DNA of 64,000 nucleotides from Myotis daubentonii (Eukaryota > Chordata > Mammalia > Chiroptera > Vespertilionidae): the NCBI RefSeq assembly GCF_963259705.1, contig NC_081861.1, forward strand, positions 69,793,623-69,857,622. The letters are read 5' to 3'. The first letter of the stretch is position 1, and every line of letters begins with the position of its first letter. Positions 1 to 8,563 of this stretch are shown here, piece after piece. Below the pieces are notes generated by a model that saw nothing but the letters and a program-made list of their open reading frames with translations, had not been told where the DNA came from and ran no database searches. The position numbers were made by a program, and so were the translations under genes.

Positions 1-457
1 AGATTTCTAACCTCCAGAATTGTCACATGATAAATTTCTGTTATTTTAAGTAACCTAGATTTTGGTACTTTGTTATGTTAGTTCAAGGAACCTAATAGAT
101 AATAATACTTCCTCATCTGTAAAATGATGATACTAATAACATTTATCTCATGTGATTTTTTAGAGTGGCCTTAGCCGGTTTGGCTCAGTGGATAGAGCTA
201 GAGTGAATTTATACATGTAGGTACTCAACAAGTGTCACCTACTAGAATAAAATAACTGAATATGATATAAAATTATTATCTTCCTGAATGATAATCTAGG
301 GACATTGGATTTAGGTTCAAGTGGTTTTCCCTCTTTAAATAATTTCTGTACTATATATTTAACTATATTTAGAATAAACAGGCAAAAAAAATCTTTAAGG
401 AAACAAATACTATCTGATTTATGCTCATTTGCAAAAAAAACACAAACATTTACAGAT
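1..457. other. AT-rich flank, no gene seen
   Basis: Host DNA to the left of the class I provirus. Apart from a short SINE head near 172-200 I recognise nothing. The short open frames here have no recognisable domain. The last bases before the LTR (CTCCT, 458-462) form the left copy of the provirus target duplication. Confidence 0.6.
172..200 (+). repeat. Ves SINE head fragment
   Basis: Only the tRNA-like 5' head with the A-box-like core GGTTTGGCTCAGTGGATAGA is present. It matches the heads of the full Ves copies at 43218 and 47860 (the latter inverted). The sequence then leaves the SINE consensus, so this is a truncated copy rather than a tRNA gene: there is no acceptor stem partner and no T-arm. 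Confidence 0.7.
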
Positions 458-462
458 CTCCT

Positions 463-808
463 TATTAGATCACCCCTTCCCCGAAGTGGTGGTCAGAGTA
501 ACTAACGGTAATCATGACGCAGCCTGCAGCCCCAAAATACCAGAAGTGGCAGTAATCATGATGCACCTGGCGGCCTGCAGTTCGGAAATACCAGGAGGCC
601 CAATTCTGTAACTTATATGGACTATACATTGATTTACCTATCAACACCAGCTGAGTACGCTAAACCCCAGTTCTTTGCTCATCCCTCCCTTCAAAAGGAG
701 TGCTCACCTCTGCTGGGGCCGCTGCTCTCCCATTGCAAGACAGCCTAGCAGGTCTTTCTCCTAATAAAGCCTATAATACCTGGTTTTTGGCTCCTGACTG
801 ATCTTTCA
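463..808 (+). repeat. 5' LTR of the class I provirus
   Basis: The 346-bp LTR aligns with 14446-14779 along its whole length. It begins TATTAGATCACC, the terminal TG having decayed to TA, and ends CTTTCA. A polyadenylation signal AATAAA lies at 763-768, about 40 bp before the 3' end. The block GAAATACCAGGAGGCCCAAT and the stretch TTATATGGACTATACATTGA are shared with the 3' LTR. Confidence 0.88.
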
Positions 809-810
809 TT

Positions 811-828
811 TGGTGCCAAAACCCAGGA
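811..828 (+). promoter_or_regulatory. Primer-binding site of the class I provirus
   Basis: Three bases after the LTR end the sequence reads TGGTGCCAAAACCCAGGA, with the TGG that pairs to a tRNA CCA end. The form resembles the tRNA-Arg-type sites of ERV9-like class I elements. The tRNA assignment is from memory and should be compared with bat tRNA 3' ends. Confidence 0.65.
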
Positions 829-984
829 GGGGCACACAGGAATGCGGATGATCCCCGGACCGTATCCTGAGTACTTCAGGGAAGCAGTTGACAGCGGAAG
901 CTCAACTGGGCTTACTCCCTGACTTTGCTCTGTGGTGCAGTTCTGGGTTGATTGGTCTGTCCCGGTCCCCTCTCGAACCCTGCT

Positions 985-1764
985 TGTCGGGGTCCAACCC
1001 CAGCAGGTCCACGGGTCCCCGAAGGTGTGGACGGAGTCGGCGAAGAAGGTATGTCACGGAGACAGTGTTCAGTTGATCAGCAGCCTAGCCAGGATCTCTA
1101 GCCAAGTTCTGGTCAGGATCTCCAGCAAAGTTCTGGTTAAGATCTCCAGCCAGGTTCTGTGTCCATGTTCTCTTGCTAGGTTCTCCAGCCAGGTTCTCCA
1201 GCCAGGTTCTGTAGCCATGTTCCCTCGCTAGGTTCTGTCCAGGTTCTCCAACCAGGTTCAGTCACCAGGTTCTAGTCAGGTTCTCTTGCCATGTTCTATC
1301 CAGGTTCTGTAACCAGGTTCTGCTCTAGGTTCTGTGGCCAGTTTCTGTCCAGGATCTTTTGCCATGTTCTCTCCAGCAAAGTTCTTCTGTCTCTAGGTTC
1401 TGTGTCTAGGTTCTGTGTCCTGTTGTCTTGTTACATCTGTATTTATACCAGTTGATTCCAATCCTATCAATCTCTATTCCAAAGGTTAGGGTGTTTCTTA
1501 TCTCCATTCCAGGGAGTAAAGATTATGTAGCTTAAGCATGATTGTTCGTAGTTAAAGTGATTAATTACCCGCCTGGCACTTAGTTAAGGGGTTTTATTCC
1601 CTCCCTAACTTCAGGGGAAAATCCCTCCCTGGGGAAACAACCTTTCTCAGAGAGGTGACCTTGGTTAAAACACATAGTGCCAAGAAGGTGAGCAAACATA
1701 TTAAGAACAGTATGCCATATATGCCAGGTCCCTTGAAACAGCAAGGATGGACCGGCTCCCGGCA
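985..1764 (+). mobile_element. Solo LTR, class II (ERVK-like), copy 1
   Basis: A 780-bp element starting TGTCGGGGTCCAACCCC and ending GGCTCCCGGCA, flanked by a perfect 6-bp duplication CCTGCT (979-984 and 1765-1770). TG...CA ends with a 6-bp duplication indicate a class II retroviral LTR. It sits in the leader of the class I provirus between PBS and gag. Roughly 1080-1420 is a minisatellite of short CAGGTTCT-like units. The same LTR lies inverted at 9326-10393, and a 5' fragment at 31832-31990. No internal retroviral genes are attached, so it is a solo LTR. Confidence 0.87.
1080..1420 (+). repeat. Minisatellite inside the ERVK-like LTR
   Basis: Degenerate tandem units built on CCAGGTTCT with spacers such as GTAG, CTCCAG and TGTC repeat about every 10 to 20 bp. 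The unit is purine/pyrimidine skewed. The homologous array in the inverted copy (about 9660-10280) is nearly twice as long, so unit number changed between copies. Confidence 0.8.
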
Positions 1765-2070
1765 CCTGCTGGACCAGGACACTTGGGGATCTCACCGTCT
1801 CCTGCCTGCTGGTAGGCTTCAGGGACTCCCCCCCCGCCACCCGCCATTCCCTTGACCTGGAGGGACATTAAGGCTTCAGAGTTTCCTGTCTACTCGGCTT
1901 CTCGCTCTCGAAAGCCAAGGCGCCTGGCTGGGAATACTCTTTTCTACTCCATGGGAAAAGTGTATTTGAGGTGACAATCTCAGAACCTTTTCTTGGCTCT
2001 CTCTCAGGTTAGGTGGGGAGCCAAGAGGACACTCTTCGTTCTCTCCTCCAACCTTTGATAGCCTTTCTCT

Positions 2071-2280
2071 ATGGTCATGGGTACCTCTCAATCCAAGCCC
2101 TCTCGAATCACCCCCTTGGGGTGCCTTCTTGCTAACCTCTCACCCCTTGATCTCATTGATTCCATTAAGCTAAATAAGCTTGTCTTTCTGTGTAATACAG
2201 CCTGGCCTCAATACAAACTTGACAATGGCTCCCAATGGCCCGAAAACGGCATTTTTGATTTCAACATCCCCCAGCCCTAG
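2071..2280 (+). pseudogene. gag: gag matrix remnant
   Basis: The first 69 codons of gag read open and stop at TAG 2278-2280. The second ATG (2077) is the likelier start because it gives an N-terminus MGTSQS that fits a myristoylation signal, a normal feature of gammaretroviral matrix. The block CNTAWPQYKLDN is a recognisable class I matrix segment. Gag sequence continues beyond the stop in other frames, so this is the first break of a dead gene. Confidence 0.8.
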
Positions 2281-2324
2281 ATAACTTTTGCTACCAGACA
2301 GGGAAAACTTCCGAGATCCCCTAT

Positions 2325-2687
2325 GTGCAGGCTTTCTTTTTCCTCCTCTCCCACCTCTTGCTTTGCTTCTCATATTCTACCCATCAGATCCTCCTCGCAA
2401 AGTCCCCTTCGCCCCCTCAAACCAATCCTCAGCCCCTTTCTCTGTCTTCTGACCCTTTCAACCCAGCCAATCATTCCTCTTCACCTCTCCTTCCCCCACC
2501 ACCCCCTTACAACCCTGCCGCAGAACCCCCTACCCCCCTCTACTCTCTGAGAATTCTAACTGCCCGCCTTCCCCTGTGCGCTCTCCACAGAATCTCCAAC
2601 CCCGTGACCAACAGCAACCGAATTCACAGGTGGCTGGCCAATTCCCTTTGTGTGAAGTTGCGGGGGCAGACGGTATCATCCGGGTAG
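2325..2687 (+). pseudogene. gag: gag proline-rich linker with PPPY late domain
   Basis: A different frame from the matrix piece, starting within the end of matrix (VQAFFFLLSHLL-like). It is rich in Pro and Ser and contains PPPPPYNP. The PPPY at about 2499-2510 matches the budding (late-domain) motif that recruits NEDD4-type ubiquitin ligases in gammaretroviral gag. The open frame ends at 2687 before capsid. The frame change relative to 2071-2280 marks an indel near 2280-2320. Confidence 0.7.
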
Positions 2688-3003
2688 TCATCCCCTTCTC
2701 ACTCTGATTTTTCTCAAATCAAAAAACGCCTCGGCTCTTTCTCTTCTGACCCAGATAACTACATCCAGGAATTCAAATACATCACTCAATCTTATGATCT
2801 CACCTGGCACGACACTTTTATTTTTCCCAGCGAGTACGGCTTTCCCACACTTACATTTTATATCCCAGTCAGCCCCAGACATAAGGAAAAAACTAAAGAA
2901 ACTTGAAGAGGGACCTGAGACTCCCCAGAGGGAACTCCTTAATGTGGCCTTCAAGGTCTTCCAAAATAGGGAAGGACAGGAAAAGGAGGACCTTAACAAA
3001 TGA
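2688..3003 (+). pseudogene. gag: gag capsid remnant, shortened
   Basis: Two recognisable capsid pieces lie close together in different frames. About 2700-2820 carries DNYIQEFKYITQSYDLTWHD, and 2860-3003 carries the capsid C-terminal helix segment (KKLKKLEEGPETP), ending in a stop at 3001-3003. The spacing is far too short for a full capsid core, so the middle of capsid appears deleted as well as frameshifted. No function can remain. Confidence 0.72.
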
Positions 3004-3021
3004 GACCAGGAAAAATACCTT

Positions 3022-3390
3022 ATGCTGGCAAAGGCCCTGCAAGGTTCCACATCCCAAGGCTCCAAGCCAACCCAGCAAGGAAGGCCTACATCAACCCCAC
3101 TGGGTGCCTGCTTTAAATGCAAACAGCATGGACATTGGGCAAGACAATGCCCAAATTTGAGACCCCCCTCCCGGCCCCTGTCTACACTGCCAATTAGAGG
3201 GGCACTGGGGAGTTTACTGTCCCAGCTGCCAAAGAGGGGCTGGATCTATGTCTCTAACAGAAACCCCCACCTCCGGATCCCTGACAGATCTGCTGGGATT
3301 GGCAACAGAGGACTGACGGGACCCTGGGTCTCTGGCCCCGGTGACGATCACGCATCAGGAGCCTGGGGTAAATCTTCTTGTGGCAGGTAA
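3022..3390 (+). pseudogene. gag: gag nucleocapsid with one intact CCHC zinc knuckle
   Basis: The frame contains CFKCKQHGHWARQC at 3109-3150. Spacing C-X2-C-X4-H-X4-C is exactly that of a retroviral zinc knuckle, and all four ligands survive. A single knuckle is usual for gamma-type viruses. Downstream the reading drifts out of recognisable sequence before protease starts in another frame. Confidence 0.8.
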
Positions 3391-3640
3391 GCTGGTCTCT
3401 TTCCTTGTTGATATCGGGGCCACTTACTCCACCTTGCCCGAATTCTCGGGCCCACTAACACCGTCCACCACTACCATTGTGGGAGTCTGTGGGACAAAGA
3501 CAGTCTCATTACTAACTCAACCCCTACTCTGCACCTTCAAAGAAATACAGTTCACACATCACTTCTTAGTTATTCCCCAATACCCCACCCCTTTACTGGG
3601 AGAGACATCTTATCTAAATTCCATGCAACCGTCTCACTGA
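3341..3640 (+). pseudogene. pro: Retroviral protease remnant with altered active site
   Basis: An aspartic-protease-like segment, GKLVSFLVDIGATYSTLP, surrounds positions 3410-3421. The catalytic tetrad reads D-I-G-A, so the residue after the catalytic Asp is not the Thr or Ser normally found in the family. The C-terminal protease block (LLGR...) continues after a frameshift near 3600. The enzyme would be dead even without the surrounding frameshifts. Confidence 0.78.
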
Positions 3641-3908
3641 CTCCCTCTGCCTAGACCCCCTGGCCCTCCATCTTTCTTATCTCTGCTGCTGACTCAGACT
3701 TGGCCTCAGTCATTCCCCCATTACCTCCAGATAAGGCCCACCATATAGTCTGGGACACCAAGAATCCATTCATAGCGAAACACCATACTCCAGTCCTTAT
3801 CCACCATAAGAATCCTGACTCCTTCCCTTTCGTCCCCCAATACCCTGTCCCAACCAAACATCCACTAGGCCTTAAAGCTATACCCAAACTTCTCAATTCA
3901 GGTATTCT
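3641..3908 (+). pseudogene. pol: RT N-terminal segment, left of the insertion
   Basis: The frame around 3700-3900 reads as the start of a class I reverse transcriptase (VPQYPVPTKHPLGLKAIPKL). It is cut at 3908 by the HAL1-ERV chimera and resumes at 8564 after the second copy of the 19-bp duplication, so this is one gene piece split by an insertion. Confidence 0.8.
3890..3908. repeat. Left 19-bp target duplication of the chimera
   Basis: TTCTCAATTCAGGTATTCT here equals 8545-8563 without mismatch. It lies in pol of the class I provirus, directly before a run of T. The length is typical of L1-driven target-primed insertion. Confidence 0.92.
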
Positions 3909-3920
3909 TTTTTTTTTTTT

Positions 3921-4487
3921 AAAGAATTTTTGTGAGTTTATTTGAGCCAAACTGTCAACATTTGCCGGGAAGCAGAACCTCAACGAATTGAGATAGTGCT
4001 CCGGAGAATGGCAGGGTTATATCCGTATTTATATATGGAATTCATTGGTGACAGATTTAAGGAGGTGGGATTAAGCGAAGCAGGGGAAACCTCTGTGATA
4101 GGATAAAAAGTAAAATGATGGACACATACTTAGGTGGGTGCAGGATCAATTAACATGATAATGAAGGAATTTGTAGTATCTGTCCTGGCCCCCAGAACAT
4201 TTGGTTGTGCCCTAAGTGCTCCAGAATAAGGGAAGTTACAAGTTACCCAGACATTTCAAGGGAATGTTATCTTAGAGGCAAAAAGGCAAATGGGCTCAGT
4301 AAGGATCAAAGTTGATCTTGTCAGTGAAGATACTGGCTTAGGACATAACTGCCCACCATAACTGCTTTTAGTTAAAGTTTAATTTCAGACCATCCTTTGT
4401 GGTTATTTTAGGTCTCTGAGTCTGCTAGGCTGCCACGCAGGCCTTCCCTGAGCTTGTCAGGTCAGTGTGTGGCCCCTTTCGTCCACA
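3921..4487 (-). repeat. Retroviral LTR of the chimera, cut at its poly(A) site
   Basis: On the - strand this begins TGTGGACGAAAGGGGCCAC and matches the solo LTRs at 16214-16838 and 22694-23303. Those complete copies extend about 25 bp further at the 3' side. Here the LTR stops at ATTCTTT and runs straight into poly(A). AATAAA (TTTATT at 3937-3942 on +) lies 16 nt before the tail, so the end is a genuine transcript 3' end rather than an integrated LTR terminus. Confidence 0.87.
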
Positions 4488-4500
4488 CATCCCCCTTTTG
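4488..4500 (-). promoter_or_regulatory. Polypurine tract before the LTR
   Basis: On the - strand the bases just upstream of the LTR read ACCAAAAGGGGGATG, a purine run immediately before TGTGG. This is the plus-strand primer position of a retrovirus and confirms that the LTR is the 3' LTR of the adjacent internal sequence. Confidence 0.75.
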
Positions 4501-4699
4501 GTCATAAATCAATCCAAAGGATGCATTGATGACCAACCTTTTGGTTGGATAATGGAGTCCCACGGTGCTAGGAAGGCTCATTCCTAGGATGTCTCATTGT
4601 CAGCATGTCTTGCTGAACAGGTGGACCAATGGGGATGGGGCAAGACCATAACCTTAGATGGCATTCAAGGTTGAATTCTTATTATTTTAAAAAGGGCAG

Positions 4700-4906
4700 G
4701 TAAATGGGAGGCAGTCAGGTCCTATATGTCCTTGTTAAAAAGTATTCTGGATCATTTCTAATTTTTGAGCCATCATGACCCGAATCACTTTGCTGTTTGT
4801 CTTAAGTTTTGCTTTTCTGCATCTAGTATAACATTTGCATATCATGAACACAAAAATCACAAAGGTATTGGTTACATCCCAGGGTTTGGAATGAGGAACC
4901 TGATCC

Positions 4907-4908
<2 letters not shown>
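4700..4908 (-). pseudogene. env: Env transmembrane tail remnant
   Basis: Read on the - strand this stretch encodes a hydrophobic run followed by a Cys- and Lys-rich segment, FMICKCYTRCRKAK. This resembles the end of a membrane anchor and the short cytoplasmic tail of gamma-type envelope proteins. It lies just upstream of the polypurine tract, the expected place. It is not open over a useful length. Confidence 0.5.

Positions 4909-4910
<2 letters not shown>

Positions 4911-4952
<42 letters not shown>
4911..4952 (+). repeat. Poly(A) run of about 42 bases
   Basis: An almost pure A run sits inside the retroviral part of the chimera, on the strand opposite to the element. It has no flanking duplication that I can see, so it is better called a simple repeat than a retroposed tail. 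Confidence 0.75.
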
Positions 4953-4953
<1 letters not shown>

Positions 4954-5714
4954 CAGTTTACAGAAGCAGAATTAAGCATGTTAATTATAGTTCTGGGTCT
5001 CGGGGTCACTGAATTGACAGAAACACCTTATCCAGAACCCTCGGGTCTTGAGACCACTGAGTTGCCAGGAATTTATTAAATTTAGAGTAATTGTGCTGCC
5101 CTGGCAGTGGGACCACTGAGTCAACTGGAATGCATTATCTGTGGTCACTAAAATGACCTAGGATAATTGTGCTTTCCTGTTTCCCAGGTACAGAAGAATG
5201 TGCTTTCCAAAACCAGTAAGATAACAATCAATGGGATAGTCATTCAATCAAATGGGATGATGTATACAATTCAGAAAATCAAAATAACTTTTCCACTGTT
5301 AAGCAAAGCAAATAGGTACCATACTTCATTCCCCACTGGTTTTATGTACATGAGTCAAATCATGGACTCATCTTTACTAGTTAGGGGATTGTACTGCCCC
5401 CTAACTACAAGTAGTTTGACCAAATTAATTTTTCTAAACTGCCAGCGTGGCACATTTAGTTTTCATTTACTCACCCCACCTCTTTTAGGGGCATTCTCTA
5501 TTCTGTTCCTGCTCTCCTGTCCCCTTGTGCATCTAAGCCCCACTTGTCCCTGGACTTTCTCACTGGCTAGAAAAAAAATGTTCTTACAGTTACCAAGTGC
5601 CCTAGTGCCACGGTCCCCATTAGTACTGTCCTCATTGAAGTCCAGTTCCACTCTTGGGGACGTCGAGCCTCCTCCTGGCTCTCACGGGTGAGGCCGCTGG
5701 CTGCCGGGATCAAG

Positions 5715-5905
5715 GCCGTTTCCTGGTGCAGGAGCTGGGAGTGGTGTAACCAGGTCTGGATGCGTCAGCAGGGCGACAGTGTATAGTCCTTTTCAAGTTG
5801 GGGTGAGTCCTTGGGTAGTGAGCTTCTTTACCCACACTGAGTCCCCAGGCCGGAGAGGATGTACAGAGTCTGAGGTGGCACTCGCAGGGCGTCTTGAACA
5901 AGCTT
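5715..5905 (-). pseudogene. pol: Integrase C-terminal domain remnant
   Basis: On the - strand the translation contains HPLRPGDSVWVKKLTTQG followed, after a stop codon, by GLYTVALLT. This is the C-terminal SH3-like domain of a class I integrase. Immediately upstream, near 5905, it joins protease-type sequence without RT, RNase H or the integrase core. Confidence 0.72.
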
Positions 5906-6228
5906 ATGGGTGGCTTGTAATTTCTGTAAGAGATCACATCCAAGAAAGGGGTACAGGCATTCTGGCAAATACAGGAATTCATGAACCACCGGGTGGCCGC
6001 CTAACTGACATCAGCGGGGACGGCAGAACAGTCTGCAGCTGTGGTCCCGGTAGCTCCAATAATGGTGAGGGGAGCTACCTTCTGAGTAACTACCGAGTGC
6101 TCTGCTCCTGTATCAACCATAAAGTTGATACAGCATTGAAGATAATTCATAAACTCCCAATCTGTGAAAAGCAAACACCAGAGCATTGAAAATAATTCAT
6201 AAGCTCCCAATCTGTGAAAAGCAAACAC
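5906..6228 (-). pseudogene. pro: Retroviral protease remnant with intact DTGA
   Basis: Read on the - strand, CINFMVDTGAEHSVVTQ places the catalytic DTGA at 6103-6114, followed by IIGATGTT and, after frame drift, the flap and C-terminal protease sequence (FLGCDLLQKL-like). This virus differs from the host class I provirus, whose own protease reads DIGA. Tandem 50-bp repeats interrupt its N-terminal side. Confidence 0.75.
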
Positions 6229-6336
6229 CAGAGCATTGAAAATAATTCATAAACTCCCAATCTGTGAAAAGCAAACACCAGAGCATTGAAAATAATTCAT
6301 AAACTCCCAATCTGTGAAAAGAAAACACCAGAGCAT
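6133..6336 (-). repeat. Four tandem 50-bp units in the protease region
   Basis: Units begin GCATTGAAAATAATTCATAA at 6133, 6183, 6233 and 6283, exactly 50 bp apart and almost identical. 50 is not a multiple of three, so each added unit shifts the frame. The array lies just upstream (on the - strand) of the DTGA motif. Confidence 0.92.
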
Positions 6337-6597
6337 CACTGGCAGATGCCCCCACGGGGATCCTGACTCTTGGCTGTCCAGTCCCTGACGGGACAGGTAC
6401 TACCCTACCCCATTGAAAGCCTCCTGTCTGAGCCTGGCTCTGCGAGTTCTTTCTGATGCAGATGCCTTAACAACCCAGTAACCATCCCTTACTCCTGACT
6501 GGAGATCAGGCGCATGGTCTTTCCTGATTGGCTAATTCAAAGGGATGAGTTGGCCTTTCCTGTTTCTTTTTCTTTCTTTCTTTTCTTTTTTTCATTA

Positions 6598-6607
6598 ATA
6601 TACCTTT

Positions 6608-6655
<48 letters not shown>
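6598..6655. repeat. (TTTA)n tract, HAL1 A-rich tail
   Basis: Read on the - strand this is an (AAAT)n-like tail following the HAL1 3' UTR (AACAATAAAGATTTAATTAA). It marks the original 3' end of HAL1, which the transcript read through to reach retroviral sequence. Confidence 0.8.
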
Positions 6656-6657
<2 letters not shown>

Positions 6658-6999
6658 ATTAAATCTTTATTGTTCAGATTATTACATTTGTTCCTCTTTT
6701 TCCCCCCCATAACTCCTCTCCTCCCAGTTCCCGCCCCACCCTCCGCCCTCACTCCCCACCCACTGTCCTCATCCATAGGTGCACGATTTTTGTCCAGTCT
6801 CTTCCCGCATCTCCCACATCCCTTTCCCCCCCAAGAATAGTCAGTCCATTCCCTTTCTATGTCCCTGATTCTATTGTAATCACCAGTTCATTCTGTTCAT
6901 CAGATTATTTATTCACTTGATTCTTAGATTCACTTGTTGATAGATGCATATTTATTGTTCATAATTTGTATCTTTACCTTTTTCTTCCTCTTCCTCTTC

Positions 7000-7848
7000 T
7001 TAAAGGATACCTTTCAGCATTTCATATAATCCTGGTTTGGTGGTGATGAACTCCTTTAGCTTTTCCTTATCTGTGAAGCTCTTTATCTGACCTTCAATTC
7101 TGAATGATAGCTTTGCTGGATAAAGTAATCTTGGTTGTAGGTTCTTGGTATTCATCACTTTGAATATTTCTTGTCACGCCCTTCTGGCCTGCAAAGTTTC
7201 TGTTGAGAAATCAGCTGACAGTCGTATGGGTATTCCCTTGTAGGTAACTGAGTTTCTTTCTCTTGCTGTTTTTAAGATTCTCTCTTTATCTTTTGCTCTT
7301 GGCATTTTAATTATGATGTGTCTTGGTGTGGTCCTCTTTGGATTCCTTTTGTTTGGGGTTCTCCGCGCTTCTTGGACCTGTAAGTCCATTTCTTTCACCA
7401 GGTGGGGGAAGTTTTCTGTCATTATTTCTTCAAATAGGTTTTCAATATCTTGCTCTCTCTCATCTTCTGGCACCCCTATAATTCTGATGTTGGTGCACTT
7501 GAAGCTGTCCCAGAGGCTCCTTACACTATCTTCGCATTTTCGGATTCTTTTTTCATTTTGCTTTTCCGGTTGGATGTTTTTTGCTTCCTCGCATTTCAAA
7601 TCATTGACTTGATTCTTGCGCTTCTCTGGTATGCTGTCGTGAGTCTGTATAATATTCATTATTTCATTCCGTGTATGCTTAATTTCTAGTTGGTTCCCCA
7701 ATATAACATCGAAGGTCTCATTAGTTTTCTTGTAGATCTCATAAAGTTTATCGGCGGCTTCTAAACAGTTCTTGAGAGACCTTAAAAGTGTGGTTCTGAA
7801 CTCTATATCTTCCATTGACAGTTTTGTCCTGTTTCTTTGTCTCCGCAT
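7000..7848 (-). pseudogene. HAL1/L1 ORF1p, one premature stop
   Basis: ORF1p is the L1 RNA-binding chaperone that coats element RNA. The frame starts ATG (MRRQRNRTKLSMED) and has an N-terminal coiled-coil region. An RRM-like centre (NIRIIGVPEDE, RHIIIKMPRAKDKERIL) and a C-terminal domain (SFRIEGQIKSF, GLYEMLKGIL) follow, giving about 282 residues. A single TGA at codon 225 (7174-7176) interrupts it; the frame is otherwise unbroken to TAA 7000-7002. After the stop codon comes 3' UTR, not ORF2. Confidence 0.85.
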
Positions 7849-8544
7849 TTTGTGATGCTTCCTTGGTGCACCCCCTAGTGGTCTTTGTTCACAGTCTTAT
7901 AGTTAAACCTTGATTGTTGTAGCTAATACCAGGGAGGGTTTGACCTCCAGGCCAAGTGGCTATGAGAATCAGCTGTGTCAACAGTGAGAGAACTTCTGTC
8001 CTCTAGGGAGGTGCTAATCTAGCCTTTGCCTGAGGCTATCCGGCAAATGCCTCTGTGCAGGGCTTGGGCGGGGCGGGTCGCACAGGATCAACAGGGTGGG
8101 CCAGCAAGAGCAGTTATGGCGGCTCTCAGTCCTGTCCCCAGGGGTTCTGCCTCTCTGAGTCCCAGCACCCGCTGCAAAGCTCAGAGAGAAAGCTGCACTC
8201 GCTCTGACCGAAGCCAGACAGTCCCGCTTCTCCTGTTTGAGTCTGGGTCCTTCAAGACTCGCCTGTATCTGGAGCTCAGAGTCTGCGACTCCCTCCCGAT
8301 TGAAAACGCCAACCTCCCCCTCCGCCGCCAGCCCGCTCCGTGCACTCCGCACCTCAGAATTTGACTTCAGCACTGCGCCTCCTCTGAGTGTCCGTATGCG
8401 TTTCTCTTTCCTCCTAGTTGTAGGGCTTCCACTCAGCCAGCGTTCCTGTGGTTCTGGGTGATGTCCGTTCCGTCTTTTAGTTTCACTTTTGAAGTAGTTG
8501 TTCAAAGCAGCAAACTCTGGCGTTAACCTATGCCGCCATCTTGG

Positions 8545-8563
8545 TTCTCAATTCAGGTATTCT
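8545..8563. repeat. Right 19-bp target duplication of the chimera
   Basis: Identical to 3890-3908. The class I pol reading continues directly after it (GGTATTCTAAGGCCTACAAA). Confidence 0.92.

Larger units (their letters stand above)
3909..8544 (-). mobile_element. Chimeric HAL1-retrovirus retrotransposon
   Basis: One 4,636-bp insertion lies between perfect 19-bp duplications in pol of the class I provirus. On the - strand it reads: an AACCAAGATGGCGGC 5' start, a HAL1 5' UTR, ORF1 and 3' UTR with an (AAAT)n tract (8544 to about 6560), then co-linear retroviral sequence (end of gag, protease, a deletion, integrase C-terminus, env tail, polypurine tract, LTR), then a poly(A) tail at the left edge. 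Both parts face the same way and share one duplication and one tail, so they arrived together, most simply as one transcript copied by L1 machinery. No second duplication is seen between the parts. The alternative is two independent insertions, which would leave a second pair of flanking repeats. Confidence 0.82.
6560..8544 (-). mobile_element. Full-length HAL1 (half-L1) part of the chimera
   Basis: About 2 kb from a YY1-like 5' start (CCAAGATGGCGGC on the - strand at about 8540-8528) to an A-rich tail. It has a GC-rich 5' UTR (about 700 bp), one ORF (7848-7000), a G-rich 3' UTR and no ORF2. Elements with only ORF1 are known as HAL1 and depend on L1 ORF2p supplied in trans. The complete 5' end and the nearly open ORF suggest fairly recent activity. 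Confidence 0.8.

Noticed and set aside
2323..2550. Secreted or proline-rich small protein
   Set aside because: Alternative frame of the gag proline-rich linker.
5167..5691. 174-codon + strand open frame
   Set aside because: Antisense to the env/integrase part of the retrovirus in the chimera; no recognisable domain and no codon signal.
6003..6340. CRISPR-like array because of regular 50-bp spacing
   Set aside because: Units are contiguous tandem repeats without unique spacers, in a mammalian genome.
8026..8505. Open frames of 112 and 163 codons in both directions
   Set aside because: They lie in the GC-rich HAL1 5' UTR, where stop codons are rare; the protein has no family resemblance.
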